Both the position numbers and the translations under genes were made by a program. Below, piece by piece: positions 14,088-22,390 of a stretch of 32,887 nucleotides of DNA. Every line of letters begins with the position of its first letter. The stretch's first letter is position 1. The notes below the pieces were generated by a model. It did no database searches, was not told the origin of the DNA, and worked only from the letters and a program-made list of their open reading frames with translations. The DNA is from Nitrospirota bacterium (GTDB lineage: Bacteria > Nitrospirota > UBA9217): positions 1 through 32,887 of the forward strand of contig JAGVOT010000103.1 of NCBI GenBank assembly GCA_020052615.1, in the 5' to 3' direction.

Positions 14088-15213
14088 TGACCCCATAGAG
14101 TGAACAGCGGTACAGGTCCCTTCCGGTCGCCCGGTCCATCTGTTCGGCGCGATACCGGCATCCGCCCCGGCACGCTTCCAGGTACTCGCATTTGCAGTCA
14201 AGGCTCTCGAGACGGATGGGCCGTATGCGCTCCCAGCAGGTCCGCAGGCCTTCGTTCAGGGAACCGACGGAGCGGTTTCCGTAGAACGCGCACTTTGCGG
14301 CCCTCCCATCGCAGAGGAGCGCCATAAGATGGAGGCCGCAGGCGTATCCTCTGTCGGTGGCGTGCATGCCGCCGCCGTACCCGTAGCCGAGATACTTGCC
14401 GCCGATCTCGGGAGCGACAACGAACTCGCGGTTGTCACGCAGTCTTCCCTCGGCGCAGGGGACGTCAACGGTCCAGTCCTTGACGCCCAGCGACCTGAAA
14501 AGGTGTTCCATGGCGTCAAAGTCCCCGAGGTTGCCGGGAAAGACCATGGTCGAAACGGAGACCTCGAAGCCGGCGTCCAGACCGCGGCGAAGGGCGCTCA
14601 GGGCGAGATCGTAGGTCCCGCTGCCGCGCAGTGCGTCATGGGCGCTCTGCATGCCGTCGATGCTCACCTGGATCTCATGCACCTTGAGCCGTTTCAGGAG
14701 GTCCTTTTTCAGAAGAACGCCGTTCGTGAACAGCACCTTTCTGAGGTACAGATCCGGAAGCATCTCGTTGATCTCGTCGAACCGGGAGTGCAGGAGCGGC
14801 TCGCCGCCCGTAAGAAGTACCCGGAGGCCCTGCATCTCCTCGAATTCCTTCAGTACCGAGCGGACCTCAGCCACCGATAGTTCCCGGTCGCCGGCGTCAC
14901 CCAGATAACAGTGTTTGCAACGGAGGTTGCATTTGCCGGTGAGCTGGAGCTCGAGGTAGCGCAGCGAAGGGTCCGGCGAAGGCTTGAGAGGGGGCCGTGC
15001 GACCGTGACCCGCTCCCGCGTCAGAAGTCCCTCATCAAGACAGTAATCCACGAAGGCGCTGTCCTTGTCATCGCACCCGCCGGCGGAGGCGCAGGCCCTG
15101 AGAAAGCGAAAGGACTGCTCGTCAAGCTCATAGAGCTCATCCTTGGCAATCTGGTAGACCGAGGGGGCCTCAAGCCATTTCAACACCGCCTGTCTTGCGA
15201 GAGAAAAACTCAT
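14071..15213 (-). CDS. Radical SAM/SPASM peptide maturase
   Basis: 380 residues. The N-terminal 70 residues (YELDEQSFRFLRAC, FVDYCLDEGLL) resemble a small winged-helix recognition domain of the PqqD/RRE kind. The radical SAM core follows with C95-x3-C99-x2-C102 (CNLRCKHC) and LLTGGEPLLH. A SPASM region ends the protein (ACGLHLMALLCDG, KCAFYGN, then CKCEYLEACRGGCRYRAEQ and YRCSLY), able to hold two auxiliary 4Fe-4S clusters. SPASM enzymes of this size install thioether or C-C cross-links on small peptides. A 20-residue Cys peptide gene lies directly downstream and is the probable substrate. The ATG at 15213 has no ribosome site but lies 6 bases from a consensus TATAAT, so the message is probably leaderless. 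Confidence 0.9.
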   Translation of the reverse strand: MSFSLARQAVLKWLEAPSVYQIAKDELYELDEQSFRFLRACASAGGCDDKDSAFVDYCLDEGLLTRERVTVARPPLKPSPDPSLRYLELQLTGKCNLRCKHCYLGDAGDRELSVAEVRSVLKEFEEMQGLRVLLTGGEPLLHSRFDEINEMLPDLYLRKVLFTNGVLLKKDLLKRLKVHEIQVSIDGMQSAHDALRGSGTYDLALSALRRGLDAGFEVSVSTMVFPGNLGDFDAMEHLFRSLGVKDWTVDVPCAEGRLRDNREFVVAPEIGGKYLGYGYGGGMHATDRGYACGLHLMALLCDGRAAKCAFYGNRSVGSLNEGLRTCWERIRPIRLESLDCKCEYLEACRGGCRYRAEQMDRATGRDLYRCSLYGVIDKQG

Positions 15214-15219
15214 ACGTTA

Positions 15220-15225
15220 ATTATA
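15220..15225 (-). promoter_or_regulatory. -10 element of the radical SAM gene (leaderless start)
   Basis: Consensus TATAAT on the minus strand, 6 bases before ATG 15213, so the expected transcription start coincides with the ATG. No clear -35. Confidence 0.5.
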
Positions 15226-15245
15226 CACGATGCCTTAATGATTTT

Positions 15246-15254
15246 TGTTATAAT
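15246..15254 (+). promoter_or_regulatory. Extended -10 of the Cys-rich gene (leaderless start)
   Basis: TGTTATAAT, a perfect extended -10, ends 6 bases before ATG 15261, so the message should begin at the ATG. No Shine-Dalgarno sequence is present. It is divergent from the radical SAM -10, the two hexamers being 23 bases apart. Confidence 0.55.
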
Positions 15255-15260
15255 GTGTCC

Positions 15261-15611
15261 ATGCCCCGGGGAAAGCAGGGAAAGACCGACACTACGCTCT
15301 GCAGGAATTTTTGCCGGTACTACAAACCGGGCAAGAACGAGGAACTTGCCTGCCAGGGGTTCATCGTCGTACACCGGCTCATCGAAAAAGGCCGCAAGCT
15401 GTCCCGGGAAAGGCCAAGGAGAACGACCGCGCCCGACAGGCGAACCATTGAAGGCCTGAAAGGACGGGTGTGCGCTTTCTGCTCGTTCCGGGAGGGTGAC
15501 TGCGATTTCATCCTGAGCGGCGGAACAGCGTCTCCCTGCGGCGGGTATGCGCTGCTGTACCATCTCCTGGGCAGCGGCGACCTGACGCTTGAGGACTTGG
15601 AAGAACGATGA
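15261..15611 (+). CDS. Cys-rich hypothetical protein, 116 residues
   Basis: The start is ATG 15261, supported by the extended -10 immediately upstream. Seven cysteines occur in two groups: C14-x3-C18 and C31 near the N-terminus (LCRNFCRYYKPGKNEELACQ), and C71-x2-C74, C81 and C93 near the C-terminus (CAFCSFREGDCDF, then SPCGG). The middle is very basic (Arg/Lys-rich, about 39-69). The pattern suggests an iron-sulfur or zinc site. I have an impression of similar uncharacterised proteins in Nitrospirota. It is divergent from the radical SAM maturase and 55 bases upstream of the oxidoreductase, so it could belong functionally to either; no function is claimed. Confidence 0.7.
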   Translation: MPRGKQGKTDTTLCRNFCRYYKPGKNEELACQGFIVVHRLIEKGRKLSRERPRRTTAPDRRTIEGLKGRVCAFCSFREGDCDFILSGGTASPCGGYALLYHLLGSGDLTLEDLEER

Positions 15612-15666
15612 CCTTTCCGTTGCTGTTCATTCCGGATCATCGTGCGGTGAAAAACTAGAGGTGCCT

Positions 15667-17397
15667 ATGGACTACACGATCAAGATCGGCGGAGAGGCAG
15701 GGCAGGGCATACAGACCATCGGCGAAACGCTGGGCCGGGTGTTTGCCCGCGGCGGTTATCACGTCTTTACGAACCAGGACTATGAGTCCCGGGTCCGCGG
15801 CGGACATAACTTCTACCAGATACGGTTCGCCGACCGGCCGGTCATGGCGCCGAAGGATGCGGTGGACATCCTCGTTGCCCTGGACAAGGAAAGCATCAGG
15901 CTCCATGAACAGGAGCTTACGCAGCACGGCCGGATCATCTACGATGCCGACGCGCTCAAGGAGAAGCACGAAAAGCCGTCGTTCCTCGACATCCCGTTCA
16001 GCAGGCTGGCCGTGGAGCATGGCGGGGACAAGATCATGGCGAACGCTGTCGCCACGGGCGCCGTCCTCGGCATGCTCGGCATGGAGCTTGGCATCCTCAT
16101 GGGGATCATCGCCGGCACGTTCGGCAGGAAGGGTGAGAAGGTGGTCACCGCGAACAGGAATGCCGCCCTGGCCGGATACGACCACGCGGTGAAGGGCTGC
16201 ATCAAATGCAGCTTCGCCGTTGCCGCGGCAGAGAAGGCTGCGCCGTACATGCTTGTCGGCGGGACCGAGGCGATCGCCCTGGGAGCGCTGGCGTCGGGCG
16301 TAAAGTTCTACTCGGCCTATCCCATGACGCCGTCCACGGGCATCATGGACTACCTTGCGGGCAAGGAAAAGGAATACGCCATGGTCGTGGAGCAGGCCGA
16401 GGACGAGATCGCGGCGATCAACATGGCGTTGGGCGCGTCGTTCGCCGGCGTGCGCGCCATGACCGGCACCTCGGGCGGGGGGTTCGCCCTGATGGTGGAG
16501 GGCGTGTCGCTTGCCGCCATGACCGAGACGCCTGTCGTGATCGCCATGGGACAGCGGCCGGGACCGGCAACGGGGTTCCCCACCCGGACCGAACAGGGAG
16601 AGCTGCATATGGTGCTCCACGCGGGCCACGGCGAGTTCCCGCGGTTCATCTTCGCGCCGGGTACGCCCGAGCAGGCCTTCTTTCTGACGAACAAGGCCTT
16701 TGACCTGGCCGAAAAATACCAGGTCCCGGCCTTCATCCTCTTCGACACCTATCTCGCCGATTCCCAGTGGACCTATAAGGGCTTCGATCTCGAACGGCTC
16801 CGGACGACGGACCACCGCCTTCGGGGCGAGGCGTTCCAGGCGCTGGCCGGTTACAAGCGCCACGCGTTCACCGAGAGCGGAGTGAGCCCGCTGGGCGTGC
16901 CCGGTGACGCGAGTCACCTGGTGGTGACGGACAGCGACGAACACGACGAGGACGGGCACATCACCGAGGACGCCGGCATCCGCGTTGACATGGTGGAGAA
17001 ACGGCTCTTCAAGAAGCTGCCGCCCATGCAGGAAGAGGTCGCCCCGCCGTTCCTGTACGGCGACCACAATCCCGATATTGTCGTCGCCGGCTGGGGCTCG
17101 CTGTACGGCCTCCTGCGGGAAGCCGTCGACGAGCTCTCAAAGAACTACGGGATCTCGATGCTGCACTTCAGCGAGATCTGTCCCTTTCCCGGCACGGAGA
17201 AATTCGACTATCTCAGGCTTCTCACCAAGGCGCATCTTTCCATCTGCGTCGAGCAGAACGCGACGGGACAGTTCGCACGGCTGATGCGGACCGAGACGGG
17301 TTATGAGTTCGGCGCGCTGCTCAACAAGTACGACGGCCGGCCGTTCACGTTCGAGTCGCTGGTAAAGAATCTGAAGGGAATAATAAAGAAACACTAA
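15667..17397 (+). CDS. 2-oxoacid:ferredoxin oxidoreductase, fused gamma-alpha subunit
   Basis: 576 residues. Residues 1-180 are the gamma domain (KIGGEAGQGIQTIGETLGRV, then YESRVRGGHNFYQIRF). From about 200 on is the alpha (pyrimidine-binding) domain, with GGTEAIALGALASGVKFYS, YPMTPSTGIMDYL, EQAEDEIAAINMALGASFAG and TGTSGGGFALMVEG. A C-terminal domain follows (DIVVAGWGSLYG). With the beta subunit downstream it forms the enzyme that converts 2-oxoglutarate, pyruvate or a branched-chain 2-oxoacid to the acyl-CoA with ferredoxin as electron partner, in either direction. Substrate is not certain; KorA-like proteins have this fused form. The ATG at 15667 is chosen because it begins the conserved domain; GAGG lies close upstream. 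Confidence 0.93.
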   Translation: MDYTIKIGGEAGQGIQTIGETLGRVFARGGYHVFTNQDYESRVRGGHNFYQIRFADRPVMAPKDAVDILVALDKESIRLHEQELTQHGRIIYDADALKEKHEKPSFLDIPFSRLAVEHGGDKIMANAVATGAVLGMLGMELGILMGIIAGTFGRKGEKVVTANRNAALAGYDHAVKGCIKCSFAVAAAEKAAPYMLVGGTEAIALGALASGVKFYSAYPMTPSTGIMDYLAGKEKEYAMVVEQAEDEIAAINMALGASFAGVRAMTGTSGGGFALMVEGVSLAAMTETPVVIAMGQRPGPATGFPTRTEQGELHMVLHAGHGEFPRFIFAPGTPEQAFFLTNKAFDLAEKYQVPAFILFDTYLADSQWTYKGFDLERLRTTDHRLRGEAFQALAGYKRHAFTESGVSPLGVPGDASHLVVTDSDEHDEDGHITEDAGIRVDMVEKRLFKKLPPMQEEVAPPFLYGDHNPDIVVAGWGSLYGLLREAVDELSKNYGISMLHFSEICPFPGTEKFDYLRLLTKAHLSICVEQNATGQFARLMRTETGYEFGALLNKYDGRPFTFESLVKNLKGIIKKH

Positions 17398-17425
17398 CGG
17401 CTGCGCAGCCGACCGCGTCTGCGGT
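17398..17425 (+). other. Two consecutive hairpins between the oxidoreductase subunits
   Basis: CGGCTG-CG-CAGCCG (17398-17411) is followed without gap by ACCGC-GTCT-GCGGT (17412-17425). There is no T run, so this is not an ordinary terminator. It may set mRNA stability or subunit ratio. Confidence 0.4.
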
Positions 17426-17467
17426 ATCAGGCGCGCTTCGTGTTCAAGACCGTTCGAGGAGACGCCA

Positions 17468-18322
17468 ATGCCAACGCCCGATGAGTATCGAGGACAAATA
17501 CCTGCATGGTGCCCCGGATGCGGGAACTTCCCCATCCTCAAGACCTTCAGGGACGCCATGGCGGAGCTGGGGATCGAGCCGCACCGGTACACGCTCGTGT
17601 CCGGCATCGGCCAGGCGGCAAAGCTCCCTCATTACACGCGGGGGAATGTCTTTAACGGGCTGCACGGCAGGGCGCTTCCCGTCGCCACCGGCATCCGGCT
17701 CGCGAACCACGATATGCCGGTCATCGTCACGACCGGCGACGGAGACTGCTATGGCGAGGGCGGCAACCATCTTATGGCCGCCATGCGGCGGAACATCAAC
17801 ATCACCTTGTTCGTCCACGACAACCAGATATACGGACTGACCAAAGGACAGCCTTCACCCACGACGGGCGAGGGCATGGTGACGAAGAACATGCCTTTCG
17901 GAGTGCTCTCCGGCCAGTTCAACCCGATGGCGCTCGCCGTGGCGCTGGAGTGCAGTTTCGCCGCACGGGCGTTCGCTGGCGATATCGAGCACCTGAAGGG
18001 GATCATGAAAGAAGCGATCAATCACAAGGGCTTCTCGCTCGTGGACATCCTTCAGCCCTGCGTCTCCTTCAACAAGGTGAACACCTATGAGTGGTACCGC
18101 CAGCGGGTCTACAAGCTCGGGCCTGACCACGATCCCGCGGACCGCGCCGCCGCGTTCCGGAAGTCGCTCGAGTGGGGCGACAAGATCCCTCTCGGGATCC
18201 TCTATCGGAACGACCGGCCGATCTTTGAGGAGCGCTTACCGGTCCTGAGCGGCCTGCCGCTGGTGAAGCAGGAACAGTTCAACCGGGGAAAGCTTGCAAG
18301 AACACTGGCGGACTTCCGCTGA
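17468..18322 (+). CDS. 2-oxoacid:ferredoxin oxidoreductase, beta subunit
   Basis: 284 residues, thiamine diphosphate-binding subunit. CPGCG (C15, C18) near the N-terminus is a cluster ligand pair in this family. The ThDP/Mg motif GDGDCYGEGGNHLMAAMRRN (around 90-109) is followed by LFVHDNQIYGLTKGQPSPT. IGQAAKLPHY and NVFNGLHGRALPVATGIRLA are also typical. Length matches KorB/PorB-type subunits. The start has GAGGAG 6 bases upstream and the gene lies 70 bases after the alpha subunit gene. No separate ferredoxin-like delta subunit is encoded in this window, so electrons are presumably taken by a free ferredoxin. Confidence 0.93.
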   Translation: MPTPDEYRGQIPAWCPGCGNFPILKTFRDAMAELGIEPHRYTLVSGIGQAAKLPHYTRGNVFNGLHGRALPVATGIRLANHDMPVIVTTGDGDCYGEGGNHLMAAMRRNINITLFVHDNQIYGLTKGQPSPTTGEGMVTKNMPFGVLSGQFNPMALAVALECSFAARAFAGDIEHLKGIMKEAINHKGFSLVDILQPCVSFNKVNTYEWYRQRVYKLGPDHDPADRAAAFRKSLEWGDKIPLGILYRNDRPIFEERLPVLSGLPLVKQEQFNRGKLARTLADFR

Positions 18323-18371
18323 ACGACGTGACGGAACGCGCCAGCGGTGAACAAGAAAGGCCCGGACGACC

Positions 18372-19439
18372 ATGCCGAGAGCGTCAAAGCGAAGGACGAA
18401 GAAGGTAGGGCTGCCCGCCGGATCGCTTGTGTACACGGGCGAGCAGGCGGTCGGAAAGGTCGAAGTCACGCTCATAGACTACGATGAGCAGACCTTCGAG
18501 GAGCGGCCGCTGCACGCCGTGGACGAATGCGTGGTCTACAAGGCCAGGCCTACGGCTACCTGGATCAATGTGGACGGCGTGCACGACCCCGCGATGCTCG
18601 AAAAGATCGGCGAGTGCTTCGGCCTCCACCGCCTCGTGACCGAGGACCTGATGAGCGTGGTCCAGCGTCCCAAGGTCGAGGACTTCGGCGAGCATCTCTT
18701 TGTGGTCCTCAAAATGCTCACCTATGACGAGAAGGACGGCCGGATCGTTCCGGAGCAGGTGAGCCTCATCGTGGGAGACAACTTCCTGCTGTCCTTCCAG
18801 GAAGGCGTCAAGGGCGACGTGTTCCCCCTGATCCGCGACCGCCTGCGCACAGGGAGGGGGAAGATCCGGAAGATGGGCGTGGATTACCTTGCCTATTCGC
18901 TCCTCGACGCGCTGGTGGACGGCTACTTCGTGATCCTCGAGAAGCTCGGAGACCGCATCGACCTGCTGGAGGAGGAGCTCATCGCCCGGCCCGGCAAGAC
19001 CGTCGTTGGACAGATCTATCAGCTGAAGCGGGAGCTCCTGTTCCTGCACAAGGCGGTGTGGCCGCTCCGCGAGGTCGTTTCGTCCCTGGTGCGGCGGGAG
19101 TCGCCGCTGATCAGGGAGACGACCGCGCCCTATCTGCGGGACGTGTACGACCACGTGGTGCAGGCAATCGACAGCGTGGAGATCTACCGCGACATGCTCT
19201 CGACCATGCTCGATCTGTACCTTTCGAGCGTCAGCAACCGGATGAACGAGATCATGAAGGTCCTGACCGTCATCGCCACGATCTTCATGCCGCTCACGTT
19301 TCTGGCAGGGGTCTACGGCATGAACTTCAAACATATGCCCGAGCTCGAATGGAGATACGGGTACCTCTTCGCCTGGACCATCATGGCGGGGATCGGGATC
19401 GCCATGGGTTTCTACTTCAAGCGGAAAAAATGGATGTAG
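18372..19439 (+). CDS. corA: Magnesium/cobalt transport protein CorA
   Basis: 355 residues, the pentameric inner-membrane Mg2+ channel. The N-terminal cytoplasmic funnel domain has WINVDGVHDPAMLEKIGECF, HRLVTEDLM and QRPKVEDF. The stalk helix includes ISNRMNE-like VSNRMNEIMKVLTVIATIFMP. The first membrane helix ends in the signature YGMNF (GMN at 316-318), the second helix lies at about 330-350, and the C-terminus is basic (KRKKWM). No strong ribosome site is seen before ATG 18372, though the N-terminus matches CorA proteins. It follows the oxidoreductase by 49 bases, same strand. Confidence 0.93.
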   Translation: MPRASKRRTKKVGLPAGSLVYTGEQAVGKVEVTLIDYDEQTFEERPLHAVDECVVYKARPTATWINVDGVHDPAMLEKIGECFGLHRLVTEDLMSVVQRPKVEDFGEHLFVVLKMLTYDEKDGRIVPEQVSLIVGDNFLLSFQEGVKGDVFPLIRDRLRTGRGKIRKMGVDYLAYSLLDALVDGYFVILEKLGDRIDLLEEELIARPGKTVVGQIYQLKRELLFLHKAVWPLREVVSSLVRRESPLIRETTAPYLRDVYDHVVQAIDSVEIYRDMLSTMLDLYLSSVSNRMNEIMKVLTVIATIFMPLTFLAGVYGMNFKHMPELEWRYGYLFAWTIMAGIGIAMGFYFKRKKWM

Positions 19440-19645
19440 CGCCCTGGCGGTGGATCGGAATGCGGACTGCAGCGACCAGCAGAGCAAGGGCGGGTGGACA
19501 CAGCAGAAGTCCTGACGATGCTGAACAACCGGCCTGCTCCATCACAACGACCCCGCCCACTTTCCAGCGTATCCGCATGTCTCCGAGTCAACTGCTCTAT
19601 CCAAGCACGGGTAAGGGTGGGGAAGCGGGGCGGCGCAGCGATCGG

Positions 19646-22159
19646 TCAGATCGCGCCGCCAACATGGAGGACCTCATTGACCTTCCGGAGGAGGTCCTCG
19701 GGGAGGAACGGCTTCGAGAGCAGCGTCGTTGAACTGTCGAGGACGCCTTTTCTGCCGAGATAGTCCGCAGTGTATCCGCTGATGAACAGCACCTTGATGT
19801 CAGGGTCCATCTGCCTGATCTCGCCAAGGACGGTCCTGCCGTTCTTTTTTGGCATGATCACGTCGAGGACAAGCACCTCGATCGCGGTCCGGTTCGCACG
19901 ATATTTTTCAACCGCGTCCTCTCCATCCACTGCCTCGATGACCGTGTATCCCGCCGCCGTAAGGGCGTCCCGGGTGAGGTCCCGCACTTCCCTGCTGTCC
20001 TCGGCAAGCAGAATCGTCGCCGAACCTCGGACGAGGTCCTTCCCAACCGGCGCACGGTGGCCGCTGATCGACGCATCGACCTCGGGAAAATAGATCGAGA
20101 AGGTCGTGCCGCTTCCCTGCGCGCTGGTCACGAAGATGTTTCCGTGGTGCTGCTTGACGATCCCGTAGACGATCGAAAGGCCGAGACCCGTGCCCTTCCC
20201 GATGTCCTTGGTCGTAAAGAAGGGGTCAAAGATCTTCCCCCGCGTGTCGTCGCCTATTCCCATGCCGGTGTCCGCTATTGCGAGCACAATATAGCGGCCC
20301 GGTCCCTCGAGGCCCAGCGCCAAAGCGCGTTCCCGGTCAAGCTCCTGCCGTGCCGTCGAAATGGTCAGGACCCCGCCTTCGGTCATGGCGTCCCGGGCAT
20401 TGGTGCAGAGGTTCATCAGGACTTGCTCGATCTGCCCCGCATCGCCCAGGACCTTCAATTCCCCGTCTGAAAGCATGGTCACGAGTTCGATGTCCTCACC
20501 GATGACCCTGAGCAGCAGCTTCTCCATGTTCCGGACGGTGTCATTCAGGTTGAACGGCCGGTTCTCGATCTTCTGCTTTCTGCTGAAGGTAAGGAGGCTT
20601 TTCGTAAGGCTTGCTGCACGGTTCGCCGCCGCGAGAAGGCTTTCGATGATCTCCGGCGACTGCCTGCCCTCCCGGGCCTGTGTCTTGAGGATGCTCGTGT
20701 AGCCCAGGATGGCGGTCAGGATATTGTTGAAATCGTGGGCAATGCCGCCGGTAAGGGTGCCGACGGCCTCCATCTTGAGAGCGTGGCGGAGCTGGTCCTC
20801 AAGGTTCCGCTTCGCGGTGATGTTGTTGATGGTCTCGATGACCGAAACGACGTTGCCGTTCGAGTCCTTCATGGGAAAGGACTTCGTTTCCACGTACACA
20901 TAGTTCCCGGCGCTGTCCCGGTGGGTGTGAAGAGCGGCATGGGACATCCCCGTTTCGTAGGTCTGCTTAACAGCGCACTCCTCGCCTGATTCGTAACAAG
21001 GCCTCTGGATCTTGTGGGAGATCTCATAGCAGTGCTTCCCGATGATCGCTTCGGCCGGCATCCGCACCTGGTCGGCATAGGCCCGGTTCGCCGAGGCCAC
21101 TCGGAAGTCCCGGTCAATGACGATGAAGGCCTCGTCCACCGCCTGAAGGATGTCCCTGTTCATATCGGAGACCTTTTTTTTGTCCGTCACGTCCAGGATC
21201 ATTCCCGAGATGATGTCGCCCTCCAGGGACCCGCTCAGCAGGACATGCCGGGTCTGGCCGGTACGGGTCAGCAGGTCAAGCTCGAAGTTCCGGAGGGAGC
21301 CGTGGTCTTGAAGGCGCTGGATCATGACCGCACGGTCCGAGGGGTTCCGGTAGCGCATCAGTGCGCCTTCCGCCTGGAGGGCCTCTGGCGAGGGGAATTC
21401 GAAGATCTTCGCAAGGGCCTCATTTGCATACAGGAGCTGGCCGGAAAGACTGGTGCGGTAGATTCCCACGAGGGCATTGTCCACAAGATCGCGATAATTC
21501 TTTTCCGATGTCCGGAGCGCTTCTTCCGCTTTCATGCGCGACGTGATGTCCCGGACCATTTCTATCCCGGCAATGACGTTGCCCGATCGGTCGATGAGCG
21601 GCGAGGCGATGATCTCGTAATGAATCGTTCCCTGTTCGGTGAACCGCCTTTGTTCTGCCCGGTGGATCTTGCCGTCCTGAAAGGACATCGCCACATGGCA
21701 GCCGGGGCAGACCCGGTCGCGGCGCTGGTAGGCCCTGTAACAGTACTCTCCGACACGGTCGCCGCAGACGATGTCCTTGTGATGCTGGTTCTGGTAGAGC
21801 ACCCGGAACTCCCGGTCCTGAATGCTGATCCCTTCGCCCATGGCGGCGACAACGGCTTCAAAGCGCGATTTCTCGTGTTCAAGCTCGTGGAGCGCGCTTT
21901 CCAGGGTCCTGTCCACGTGGCGATGAAGGGAAACCTGCCTGTTGACGTACCAGTAGAGAACAGCGGCGGTGATGATGATGAAGAACCAGCCTTTGTAGGT
22001 CTGCATCCGGGCAAACATCCGGGGATCAGAGAACAATGCAGACAGCGCCCGATCGGAAAAGAGGATCCACAGACAACCGGTCAGCCCATAGATCAATGCG
22101 ATTTTGTGCGGGCTGATCCTGCCGGGCTGCGTTTTTTTGCGTGCGTCCAAATTCTCCAT
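19646..22159 (-). CDS. Hybrid PAS sensor histidine kinase with receiver domain
   Basis: 837 residues from ATG 22159. An upstream TTG at 22252 coincides with the -35 element of the gene's promoter and cannot be the start. Order of domains: two membrane helices (about 19-38 and 57-72) with a short periplasmic loop; three PAS domains (roughly 95-210, 220-330, 335-455); a HisKA helix with the phosphorylated His in [11 protein letters not shown] (about 476); an HATPase domain ([37 protein letters not shown]); and a C-terminal receiver with the acceptor Asp in [12 protein letters not shown]1 and PAS3 contain Cys-rich loops ([34 protein letters not shown]), which may sense redox state or bind a cofactor. 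No cognate regulator is adjacent. Confidence 0.92.
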   Translation of the reverse strand: MENLDARKKTQPGRISPHKIALIYGLTGCLWILFSDRALSALFSDPRMFARMQTYKGWFFIIITAAVLYWYVNRQVSLHRHVDRTLESALHELEHEKSRFEAVVAAMGEGISIQDREFRVLYQNQHHKDIVCGDRVGEYCYRAYQRRDRVCPGCHVAMSFQDGKIHRAEQRRFTEQGTIHYEIIASPLIDRSGNVIAGIEMVRDITSRMKAEEALRTSEKNYRDLVDNALVGIYRTSLSGQLLYANEALAKIFEFPSPEALQAEGALMRYRNPSDRAVMIQRLQDHGSLRNFELDLLTRTGQTRHVLLSGSLEGDIISGMILDVTDKKKVSDMNRDILQAVDEAFIVIDRDFRVASANRAYADQVRMPAEAIIGKHCYEISHKIQRPCYESGEECAVKQTYETGMSHAALHTHRDSAGNYVYVETKSFPMKDSNGNVVSVIETINNITAKRNLEDQLRHALKMEAVGTLTGGIAHDFNNILTAILGYTSILKTQAREGRQSPEIIESLLAAANRAASLTKSLLTFSRKQKIENRPFNLNDTVRNMEKLLLRVIGEDIELVTMLSDGELKVLGDAGQIEQVLMNLCTNARDAMTEGGVLTISTARQELDRERALALGLEGPGRYIVLAIADTGMGIGDDTRGKIFDPFFTTKDIGKGTGLGLSIVYGIVKQHHGNIFVTSAQGSGTTFSIYFPEVDASISGHRAPVGKDLVRGSATILLAEDSREVRDLTRDALTAAGYTVIEAVDGEDAVEKYRANRTAIEVLVLDVIMPKKNGRTVLGEIRQMDPDIKVLFISGYTADYLGRKGVLDSSTTLLSKPFLPEDLLRKVNEVLHVGGAI

Positions 22160-22223
22160 AAGGTCGCTCAGCAGGTTCCAGAAAGACCGGCAAGAAGCGT
22201 ACTGGAAGGATAAAACATGAAGT

Positions 22224-22252
22224 ATTATAGGAGGGGATGAAGAAAAATGCAA
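22224..22252 (-). promoter_or_regulatory. Promoter of the hybrid kinase gene
   Basis: Minus strand: TTGCAT (22252-22247), 17 bases, TATAAT (22229-22224). Start near 22217, leader about 58 bases before ATG 22159. Confidence 0.65.
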
Positions 22253-22314
22253 TATTCTTAACTGCTGTGCCGCTGATGCTGATGCACAAGAATGAAACAG
22301 GAATACCCCCAGGA

Positions 22315-22363
22315 GCGGGTCGCGGGCCGACGGCAGGTAAGGACTGATCCTGTCGCGACCCGC
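22315..22363 (-). terminator. Large inverted repeat after the DUF4139 gene
   Basis: GCGGGTCGCG (22315-22324) and CGCGACCCGC (22354-22363) are perfect 10-bp complements with a 29-base interior that itself contains CAGG/CCTG. It lies 28 bases after the DUF4139 stop. No clean U tract follows, so termination is tentative. Confidence 0.4.
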
Positions 22364-22390
22364 AACCTCGCAGGCTGTCTGCCAGGCCGG

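Noticed and set aside
19629-19660. GGCGGCGC/GCGCCGCC hairpin at the end of the kinase gene as terminator
   Set aside because: Half the stem lies within coding sequence, the loop is 16 bases and no T run follows.
22160-22252. N-terminal extension of the hybrid kinase starting at TTG 22252
   Set aside because: The TTG is part of a TTGCAT -35 element with TATAAT 17 bases downstream, so transcription begins after it.
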